A program made the translations under genes and the position numbers. The notes below the pieces were generated by a model. That model did not search any database, was not told where the DNA came from, and was given only the letters and a program-made list of their open reading frames with translations. A stretch of DNA of 64,000 bases, from NCBI RefSeq assembly GCF_003323715.1, contig NZ_QOIN01000066.1, positions 124,001-188,000 of the forward strand, read 5' to 3'. Of this stretch, positions 26,206 to 34,024 are shown one piece after another (the first letter of the stretch is position 1; each line of letters starts with the position of its first letter). Source of the DNA: Streptomyces diacarni. Its GTDB lineage: Bacteria > Actinomycetota > Actinomycetes > Streptomycetales > Streptomycetaceae.

Positions 26206-26550
26206 GTGTTCGTCGCCTACGTCACGGTCACCCTCATCGGCGCGGTCTTCAACGGTGCTGCCGCCGTAACCTACTTGTACCCCATCAGCCAGGCGGACAT
26301 GAAGGGCGTGCCCAGGAAGTGGGTGCCGGTGCTGGGCGTGCTGCTGGCAGCGGGCACCGTGGGACTGCTGGTGGGGCCGGCGGTACCGCTGCTGGGGAAC
26401 CTCGCCGCCTGCGGCCTCGTGCTGTACTTCATCGGCGCCATCATCGCGCACCTCAGAGTGGGCTCACGCACGGTCGTAGGAGGGATCGTCTTCCTCATCA
26501 CGGCGGTGGCTGCCCTGGTCCTGGGCCTGGGCCACCACGGCTTGTGGTGA
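26206..26550 (+). CDS. DoxX-like membrane protein
   Basis: 114 residues, four hydrophobic helices, with the short YPISQADMKGVPRKW loop between helices 1 and 2 that marks DoxX-like proteins. GTG at 26206 chosen because GGAG lies 6 nt upstream; earlier codons in this frame are not coding-like. Function of the family is poorly known, possibly linked to membrane redox. Confidence 0.72.
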   Translation: MFVAYVTVTLIGAVFNGAAAVTYLYPISQADMKGVPRKWVPVLGVLLAAGTVGLLVGPAVPLLGNLAACGLVLYFIGAIIAHLRVGSRTVVGGIVFLITAVAALVLGLGHHGLW

Positions 26551-26670
26551 CCGGCAGGATGCAACGGGCTCTGTGCCGGTCACGAGGTGTGCGGAGCATT
26601 GAGACGTGCGGGTCACTGAGGCGCGTGGGTCACTGAGGCGTGCGAGCCACTGGCCGGCGCCGAGGCGCTG

Positions 26671-27546
26671 TCACAGGCGCCGCAAGAGGGCGTGCAGTGC
26701 CGGATTGTCGTTGCTGCGCCGCCACACGAGGTTCAGCTCGACCGGGGCGGGCGCGGCCAGTTCGACGGGGCGGAAGACGACCCCGGGGAACCGCATCTGC
26801 GCGGCCGCCTCGGGCACGAGCGCGATGCCCCAGCCCGCGTTGACCATCGCAAGGATGCTGTGCACCTGAGTGAGGTACTGGGTGAACTCGGGTGTGACGC
26901 CCGCCGCGCGGAACACGCTGATCAGCAACTCGTGGAAGTAGCGCGCCTCGACAGGCGCGTACATCAGCAGTTCCTGGCCGTCGAAGTCGGTGATGTGCGG
27001 GTCCTCGTCCCGCTCGGCCAGCCGGTGCCCGGCGGGCAGGGCGGCCAGCAGCGCCTCGCGGGCCGCAGGGCGGGAGACGAGGTCGGTGCCGACGGCGGCC
27101 GGCCTGACCATGCCCAGGTCGAGGGCGCCCTCGGAGAGGGCCTCCAGCTGGTCGCGGGTGACCATCTCGCGCAGCACGATGTCCGCGTCGGGAAGGGCTC
27201 CACGCGCGGTCTCCAGGAGCCGGCCGAGGCTGGAATAGGCGCTGGCCGCGGTGAAGCCGATGGCGACCGCCCCGGCCTCTCCCGCGGAGACCTTGCGGAC
27301 GGTGAGGGTCGCGTCGTGTGCCTGGCGCAGGATGCGGCGGGCCTCGTTGAGGAAGGCGCGCCCCGCGGGGGTCAGGCGGACGGAGCGCTTGGTGCGGTCC
27401 AGGAGCTCCACCCGCAGTTCGCTCTCCAGGAGTTGGATCTGGCGGCTCAGCGGCGGCTGCGTCATTCGGAGCCGCTCGGCGGCTCGCGTGAAGTGCAGCT
27501 CCTCCGCCACCGCGACGAAGCCGGACAGCTGCGCGAGCGTGAACAT
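26671..27546 (-). CDS. LysR-type regulator, divergent from the glucarate operon
   Basis: 291 residues. The winged helix-turn-helix is at ~1-62 (FVAVAEELHFTRAAERLRMTQPPLSRQIQLLE) and the effector-binding domain at ~90-290. ATG at 27546 has GGAGGG 6 nt upstream. Divergent placement next to the catabolic operon is the usual arrangement for a LysR activator, so a sugar acid such as glucarate may be its ligand (inference). The regulator is intact while three of its four likely targets are broken. Confidence 0.88.
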   Translation of the reverse strand: MFTLAQLSGFVAVAEELHFTRAAERLRMTQPPLSRQIQLLESELRVELLDRTKRSVRLTPAGRAFLNEARRILRQAHDATLTVRKVSAGEAGAVAIGFTAASAYSSLGRLLETARGALPDADIVLREMVTRDQLEALSEGALDLGMVRPAAVGTDLVSRPAAREALLAALPAGHRLAERDEDPHITDFDGQELLMYAPVEARYFHELLISVFRAAGVTPEFTQYLTQVHSILAMVNAGWGIALVPEAAAQMRFPGVVFRPVELAAPAPVELNLVWRRSNDNPALHALLRRL

Positions 27547-27565
27547 CGATACCCTCCGGGTATTC

Positions 27566-27582
27566 ATGTATCCAAAAGTCAT
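27566..27582. promoter_or_regulatory. Possible LysR box
   Basis: A 17-bp stretch with ATG at one end and CAT at the other and a partly symmetric AT-rich middle (ATGTATCCAAAAGTCAT). It lies just upstream of the LysR gene in the divergent region. Confidence 0.35.
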
Positions 27583-27788
27583 GTTGGACGTGGATCAGTT
27601 ACGAACCCTAGCGTCGGAGGACGCCGTCGGCGCAACCCGCCGACAGTCCGTGCCCGGCCCGCTGTGCCGCGCACGCGACTCCGTTTCCGCGGGCCGGACG
27701 GGGCTCCCGCACGGCGGCCCGCACCTCGGGGCGATGCTGCGTCGCCACCTCGGATTCTCTTGTCGTTGACATCTGGAGCAGAGCGTCT

Positions 27789-28498
27789 ATGTCCTCCTTC
27801 TCTCCTGCCGAACTCGGGCCTCGGCTCGGGAACGGGCTGCTGTCGTTCCCGGTGACGCACTTCGCGGAGGACCTGTCCTTCCACGAGGGCGCCTACTGGG
27901 ACCACGTGGCCCGCCTCGGCACGTACGAGGTCGGAGGCCTCTTCGCCGCCGGCGGAACCGGTGAGTTCTTCTCGCTCACACCGGCCGAGGTCGAGCAGAT
28001 CGTCGCTGCCGCCGTGCGCAGCGCGCCCGAGGGAACGCCGATCCTGGCGCCCGCCGGCTACGGCACCCGCACCGCCTGCGAGCTCGCCGTCGCCGCCGAA
28101 CGGGCGGGGGCCGGATCCACACCCGCCTCGGTGACCGGTTCACCTATGTCGGCGGGCTGCCCACCGCCGAGATGTTCGCGCTGCCCTACCTCGAACTCGG
28201 CGTCAGCACCTACTCGTCCGCCGTCTTCAACTTCGTCCCCGAACTCGCTCTCGCCTTCTACGGTGCCGTCAGGGAGCGCCGCCGCGAGGACGTCGCGCGG
28301 ATGCTGCGCGGCTTCTTCGTGCCGTACACGGAGATCCGCAACCGGCGGCCGGGCTACGCGGTGAGCATCGTCAAGGCGGGCATGACCGTCACCGGAGACG
28401 GCGCGGGGCCGGTGCGCCCGCCGCTCACCGACCTGACCGCGACGGAGCTCGCCGAGCTCACCGCGCTGGTCGAGCGGCAGCCTGCCGCCCGCGCCTGA
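27789..28498 (+). pseudogene. 5-dehydro-4-deoxyglucarate dehydratase with internal deletion
   Basis: The N-terminal ~107 residues (GLFAAGGTGEFFSLTPAEVEQ is the family's glyoxylate-type loop) and the C-terminal ~127 residues (IHTRLGDRFTYVGGLPTAEM onwards) are well preserved but lie in different frames. The junction is at about 28112-28115. Against the usual ~300-320 residues, about 70-80 residues are missing, including the Schiff-base lysine segment. It cannot work as an enzyme. The intact version would turn 5-dehydro-4-deoxyglucarate into alpha-ketoglutaric semialdehyde. Confidence 0.85.
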
Positions 28499-28542
28499 CT
28501 TCCGCCCTCTCATCTCCACGCCCGTCGAGAAAGGACCCCCAG

Positions 28543-30156
28543 GTGCCTGCACCAGAACCGAACGCCAATCCCGAAGCCGTGCTGCGGGGCGCGATGTTCC
28601 TCGGAGCGGAACGCGTCACCGGCGGCGGCGCGGAGGTCCGCTCCCTGAACCCGGGTACCGGCGAGCCGCTCGATCCGGTCTACCGCTACGGCGGCGCGGC
28701 GGACGTGGACCGTGCCTGCCGTCTCGCCGAACAGGCCTTCGACACCTACCGCGCCACCACACCCGAGGCGCGCGCCCGCTTCCTGGAGTGCGTCGCCGAC
28801 AAGCTCGCCGCGCTGACCGACACCGTCGTCGAACGGGCGCACCAGGAGAGCGGGCTGCCCGTGGCCCGGCTGACGGGCGAGGTGGGACGCACGACGGGGC
28901 AGCTGCGGTTGTTCGCCTCGGTGCTGCGCGAGGGCAGCTGGCAGGGGGCCCGCATCGACCCCGCGCTACCCGACCGCGCCCCGCAGCCGCGCCCCGACAT
29001 CCGCCAGCAGCGCATCCCCCTCGGCCCCGTCGCCGTGTTCGGGGCGAGCAACTTCCCGCTCGCGTTCTCCGTCCTCGGCGGCGACACCGCCTCCGCCCTG
29101 GCCGCCGGCTGCCCCGTCGTCGTCAAGGCGCACGACGCACATCTGGGGACCTCCGAACTGGCCGCGAGCGCCCTGCGCGCGGCCGTCGAGGAGTGCGGGC
29201 TGCCCGAGGGCGTCTTCTCGCTCGTGATCGGTGACGGGCCCACCCTGGGCGCCCGGCTCGTGGCCGACCCGCGTATCCGTGCGGTCGGCTTCACCGGCTC
29301 CCGCGCCGCCGGACTCGCGCTGATGCGGACAGCCGCCGAGCGTCCGGCGCCGGTGCCGGTGTACGCGGAGATGAGCAGCGTCAACCCCGTCGTGCTGCTG
29401 CCCGGTGCGCTGCGTGAGCGGGCGAGCGACCTCGCCGCGGGCTTCGTCGGTTCGCTGACGCAGGGCGCGGGCCAGTTCTGCACCAACCCGGGGCTGATCG
29501 TGGCAGTTGAGGGCCCGGAGCTGGAGACGTTCCTGACAGCGGCGGCCGAGGCCGTCCAGAGCAACCAGGGAGCGACGATGCTCACCCCGGGCATCGCCGC
29601 GGCGTACCGCACGGAAACCGAAGCCGTCGCCGGGCACGCGGCCGTCGTCACCCTCGCGCGCGGCCCGGTGCCCGAGGGCGCCAGCCCCTGCCGGGCCGCT
29701 CTGATGGCCGTCGGCGCCGACGACTTCACGACCGATCCCGCCCTGCAGCGGGAGATGTTCGGCGCGGCCGGACTCGTGGTGCACTGCCGCGACCTGGAGC
29801 AGGTCACCGACGTACTGCGCTGCCTGGAAGGGCAGCTGACCGCCACCGTCCACACCGCCGACAGCGACCTGGACGCCGCGCGCGAACTCCTCCCCGTCCT
29901 CGAACGGGGTGCCGGGCGTGTGCTGTTCAACGGCTGGCCGACGGGCGTCGAGGTGGGCCACGCCATGGTGCACGGAGGACCCTTCCCCGCCACGTCCGAC
30001 GGCCGGAGCACCTCGGTCGGCTCGCTGGCCATCGAGCGCTACCTGCGCCCTGTCGCCTACCAGAACCTGCCCGAACAGCTGCTGCCCCGCCCCCTCGCGG
30101 ACGGCAACCCCGAGGGCCTGTGGCGCCGCGTCGACGGCGACCTGGGCCGGCACTGA
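28543..30156 (+). CDS. Alpha-ketoglutaric semialdehyde (2,5-dioxovalerate) dehydrogenase
   Basis: 537 residues, NADP-type aldehyde dehydrogenase. Catalytic Cys313 in GQFCTNPG and Glu276 in YAEMSSVNP are present, with GFTGSRAAG in the Rossmann part. It is the longer form typical of the last step of sugar-acid breakdown, oxidising alpha-ketoglutaric semialdehyde to alpha-ketoglutarate. GTG start with AAAGGA upstream. It is the only apparently intact enzyme of this operon. Its stop codon lies in the first of three 9-bp repeats (30149-30175). Confidence 0.88.
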   Translation: MPAPEPNANPEAVLRGAMFLGAERVTGGGAEVRSLNPGTGEPLDPVYRYGGAADVDRACRLAEQAFDTYRATTPEARARFLECVADKLAALTDTVVERAHQESGLPVARLTGEVGRTTGQLRLFASVLREGSWQGARIDPALPDRAPQPRPDIRQQRIPLGPVAVFGASNFPLAFSVLGGDTASALAAGCPVVVKAHDAHLGTSELAASALRAAVEECGLPEGVFSLVIGDGPTLGARLVADPRIRAVGFTGSRAAGLALMRTAAERPAPVPVYAEMSSVNPVVLLPGALRERASDLAAGFVGSLTQGAGQFCTNPGLIVAVEGPELETFLTAAAEAVQSNQGATMLTPGIAAAYRTETEAVAGHAAVVTLARGPVPEGASPCRAALMAVGADDFTTDPALQREMFGAAGLVVHCRDLEQVTDVLRCLEGQLTATVHTADSDLDAARELLPVLERGAGRVLFNGWPTGVEVGHAMVHGGPFPATSDGRSTSVGSLAIERYLRPVAYQNLPEQLLPRPLADGNPEGLWRRVDGDLGRH

Positions 30157-30175
30157 CGGCACTGACGGCACTGAC
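30149..30175 (+). repeat. Three tandem 9-bp repeats at the dehydrogenase stop
   Basis: Unit GGCACTGAC, three perfect copies; the first holds the TGA stop codon. Slippage here would not alter the protein. Confidence 0.8.
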
Positions 30176-30197
30176 GGCGGCGGAAGGAGAGCGGAAC

Positions 30198-31546
30198 ATG
30201 TCAGTCGCACAGCACGGTCCGACGGTCGACGCGATGCGTGTCGTCCCGGTCGCAGGACGGGACAGCATGCTGCTGAACCTGAGCGGCGCGCACGGCCCCT
30301 ACTTCACCCGCAACCTGGTGGTCCTCACCGACTCGGACGGGAGGAGGGGCCTCGGTGAGGTCCCCGGCGGCGAGGCGATCCGCCGCACGCTCCAGGCCGC
30401 CGCCGACCTGGTCGTCGGCCGTCCCGTGGCCCGGCTGCGCTCAGTCGTCGCACAGGTGCTGGCGCGCTTCGCCGACCACGACAGTGCCGGGCGCGGCGCA
30501 CAGACCTTCGACCTGCGGGTGGCCGTACACGCAGCCACCGGCGTCGAAGCGGCCCTGCTGGACCTGCACGGCAAACACCTGGGAGTGCCGGTGGCCGAGT
30601 TGCTCGGCGACGGACAGCAACGCGCCCAGGTGCCCGTCCTCGGCTACCTCTTCTACGTCGGCGACCGCACCCGCACCGATCTGGATTACCGCGCGCCCGC
30701 TCACGAGGGCGAGGACGCCGACGCGTGGCTGCGGCTGCGCCACGAGGAGACGCTCACCCCGGAGGCCGTCGTGAGGCTCGCGGAGGCCGCGCACGCGCGC
30801 TACGGCTTCCGCGACTTCAAGCTCAAGGGCGGCGTGCTGCCCGCCCGCCAGGAGGCAGCGGCCGTCACCGCGCTGGCACGGCGCCTCCCCCAGGCACGCG
30901 TCACCCTCGACCCCAACGGGGCGTGGCGGCTGGATGAGGCGGACGGATCGGCCGCGAGCTGCGGGACGTCCTCGCCTACGCGGAGGACCCCTGCGGACCT
31001 GAGGACGGCTACTCGGGCCGCGAGGTGATGGCGGAGTTCCGGCGGGCCACAGGGCTGCCCACCGCCACCAACATGATCGCCACGGACTGGCGGCAGCTGA
31101 CCCACGCGCTGCGCACGGACGCCGTGGACATCCCCCTCGCCGACCCGCACTTTTGGACGATGAGCGGTTCGGTGCGGGTGGCGCAGCTGTGCCAGGCCTG
31201 GGGGCTGACCTGGGGCTCGCACTCGAACAATCACTTCGACGTGTCACTGGCGATGTTCACGCACGTGGCCGCCGCGGCCCCCGGCCCGATCACGGCGATC
31301 GACACGCACTGGATCTGGCAGGACGGCCAGCGCCTCACCCGCGACCCGCTCACCATCGACGACGGGCTGCTGCACGTCCCCGAGTCGCCGGGACTCGGCA
31401 TCGAACTCGACGAGGAGCAGGTGGCGGCCGCATACGAGCTGTACGAGCGCGAAGGGCTCGGCTCCCGCGACGACGCGGTGGCGATGCGCCACCTCATACC
31501 CGGATGGTCCTTCGACCCCAAGCGCCCGGCACTCGACCGGACCTGA
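30198..31546 (+). pseudogene. Glucarate dehydratase (enolase superfamily), frameshifted
   Basis: The first ~248 residues are in one frame, with the catalytic KLKGG lysine motif and VTLDPNGAW. The rest is in another frame (RELRDVLAYAEDPCG, SGREVMAEFRRATGLPTATN, then the WGSHSNNHFD segment with the catalytic His). One base added near 30944 would restore the whole ~450-residue enzyme. Full-length homology on both sides marks a recent change or a sequencing error. It would dehydrate glucarate to 5-dehydro-4-deoxyglucarate. Confidence 0.83.
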
Positions 31547-31647
31547 AGTCCCCGCGGGGCCGGCAGCCGCCGGCCCCGCGCAGTTGCCGGCCGGCGGACG
31601 AGGTGCTCGCGGCCTGCCGAGCCACCCATGCCTGACAGGAGGCAATG

Positions 31648-33107
31648 ATGCCTACCGCACGAACGGGCCTGATATCCGGGCTGCCCTGGAAGACCCTGGC
31701 CGCGGACGCGCCGGCCACCACCTGGAGCCTGCCGCCGTGGGCGCTCCTGCTGCTCGTCGCGGGCGGGGTCGCGCTGCTGCTGCTCCTGGTCGTGAAGGTG
31801 AAGCTGCACGCGTTCCTCGCGCTGCTCGTGGTGAGCATCGGCGTCGCCGCCGCGGCCGGCATCAGCCTCAGCGACCTGCCCGGTGTGCTCGAAGCGGGCA
31901 TGGGGGACTCCCTCGGTGAGATCGCCGTCATCGTCGCCCTCGGTGCGATGCTGGGACGGGTCATGCAGGAGTCCGGCGCCGTGGAGGTGCTCTCCGGGAG
32001 GCTCCTGGCGGCGGTCGGCGAGAAGCGGGCCCCACTCGCGGTGGGCCTCACGGCGCTCCTGGTGGGCGTACCGGTCTTCTTCGAGTCGGCTTCATCCTGC
32101 TGATGCCGCTGATCTACGCGGTGGCGCAGCGCTCCGGCCGCTCGGTGATCAGCGTGGCCCTGCCCGCCGCCGGCGGTCTGGCCATCATGCACGCCGTGTT
32201 GCCGCCGCACCCGGGTCCGGTCGCCGCCGCGGGTCTGCTCGGCGCGAGCCTCGGCTGGGTGACCGTCATGGGCCTCGTCTGCGGCCTTCCGGCCTGGTTC
32301 GTCGGCTCCTACCTCTTCGGCGTCAAGATCGGCGACCGGCTGAACGTGCCGGTGCCCGCGCTCGCGTCCGGGGCGGGCGCCTCATCGGGCACCACGGACG
32401 CGACCGAGGAGTGGACCCCCGACCGCGCGCGGCCCTCGCTGGGCGTCACCGTCTGCGTGATCGTCCTGCCGGTACTGCTGATCATGCTGCACACCTTCGC
32501 GGGGCTCGTCCTCGACAAGGGTGCGCTGCGTACGGCGCTGGAGTTCGTCGGCGCCCCGATCATCGCCCTCACCCTCGCCACGCTGCTGTCGATCTGGATG
32601 CTCGGGGTGCGAGGTGGCCTGAGCATGGCAGGCATCGAGAAGGCGGCCTCGGCATCGCTCGGCCCTGTGGCGCTGGTGCTGCTCGTGACCGGCGCGGGCG
32701 GCGTCTTCGGCGCCGTACTGGAGCAGTCGCAGGCAGGAGACGCGCTGGCGGACCTGATGGGCTCGACGGCCCTGCCCGCTGTGGTCCTCGCGTTCCTCAT
32801 CGCCGCGCTGCTGCGAGTGGCGCTCGGCTCGAAGACGGTCGCGATCGTGACGACCGCACCCATCGTGGCACCGCTCATCCGTGAGTTCGACCTGTCCCAG
32901 CCGGAGATCGCGCTGGTCGTCGTGGCCGTCGCATCCGGCGGCACGGTGCTCTCGCACGTCAACGACTCCGGCTTCTGGCTCTTCAACCGGTACATGGACA
33001 TCGACATCCGCACGACACTGAAGAGCTGGACGTTGATGGAGACGTTCCTGGGCCTGACCGCCTTCGCCATCGCGGCCGCCCTCAGCGGCGCCCTGGCACT
33101 GGCCTGA
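31648..33107 (+). pseudogene. GntP-family sugar-acid permease, frameshifted
   Basis: The first ~145 residues end in GVPVFFES, where the family has FFE-x-GFILLMP. The continuation LLMPLIYAVAQRSGR and ~10 further helices is in another frame to 33107. One base added near 32083 restores a ~487-residue transporter. AGGAGG sits 5 nt before ATG 31648. As a member of the operon it would import glucarate or a related sugar acid. Confidence 0.83.
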
Positions 33108-33156
33108 GCGTGGCGGGTGCCCGTGTGTGCCTGCCGCGCCGAGTATCGGCCGTTGG

Positions 33157-33777
33157 TCAGGGCCGTGTCGTGGCGACCTTCAGGCCGAAGCCGATCAGGA
33201 CGGTGCCGGTGACGCGGTCCATGGCCCGGCGCACGGCGGGTTTCTGGAAGAAGGCGCGCGCCTTCGCCAGCAGCAGTACGTAACCGCCGAGCCACACGGC
33301 GGTCAGTGCCACGTGGATGAGGACCAGCAGTGCCATACCCGTGTGCGGGGCGAGCCCGGTCGGGGCCAGCGTGGGCAGCAGGCCGGTGTAGAAGACGGCG
33401 ATCTTCGGGTTGAAGACGTTGCTGACCAGGCCGGTGCGCCAAGGGCTGCCGGCAGGGGCGTCGGGGAGCGCGCCCACGTGCTGCGCCCGCACGCGGCGGC
33501 TGTGGAGCAGCGTCTGGATGCCGAGGAATACCAGGTAGGCGGCCCCTGCCAGTTTGACCACGGTGTACGCGGTGGCGGAGGCGGCCAGGACGGCGGCGAG
33601 ACCCGCGAGGGTGAGCACACCCCACACCAGCAGCCCCGAGGTGATACCGCCGGCCGTCCGCAGCCCGTCCTGCCACCCGGAGGAAACAGCCCGTTTCGTC
33701 ACGACGGCCAGGTCCGGCCCGGGCACAAGGGTCAACAGCGCGAGCACGCCGGCCGCGGCGAGGAACTGTACGAGCAT
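33157..33777 (-). CDS. LysE/RhtB family amino-acid exporter
   Basis: 206 residues, about six helices, with the family's N-terminal VPGPDLAVV and the NVFNPKIAVFY segment (~112-122). It exports amino acids or homoserine-like compounds. It is convergent with the broken permease and divergent from the rifamycin phosphotransferase region. Confidence 0.88.
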   Translation of the reverse strand: MLVQFLAAAGVLALLTLVPGPDLAVVTKRAVSSGWQDGLRTAGGITSGLLVWGVLTLAGLAAVLAASATAYTVVKLAGAAYLVFLGIQTLLHSRRVRAQHVGALPDAPAGSPWRTGLVSNVFNPKIAVFYTGLLPTLAPTGLAPHTGMALLVLIHVALTAVWLGGYVLLLAKARAFFQKPAVRRAMDRVTGTVLIGFGLKVATTRP

Positions 33778-33932
33778 GGCTTGAGTCTCACATCCGCGGT
33801 GCGGACGCAGTCACGCGGAGGCGTGGGAGCTGACCGCGATCTCTGCGGAACTCCCGCTCACGGCCGCCAGGGCGAACTCCCCAAGCTACTGGCGGAGTCC
33901 TCTGCTGCCATGCCCAAAGTATGGCAAGGAGG

Positions 33933-33951
33933 GGGACTTGCCGCAAGAACC
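33933..33951. promoter_or_regulatory. Rifamycin-associated element (RAE)-like palindrome
   Basis: Core CTTGC-C-GCAAG with G-rich left and C-rich right flanks. By eye it matches 15 of 19 positions of the published RAE consensus. It lies 75-90 bp before the rifamycin phosphotransferase start, and a possible -10 (GACAAT, 33963-33968) follows 19 bp after TTGCCG inside the element. Confidence 0.75.
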
Positions 33952-34024
33952 CCCGAGGAGCGGACAATCCTGGCACTTGTCAGGCCGTTCAAGCGCCGGA
34001 ACCGGCGCGTGGGGGAGGTAGCGC

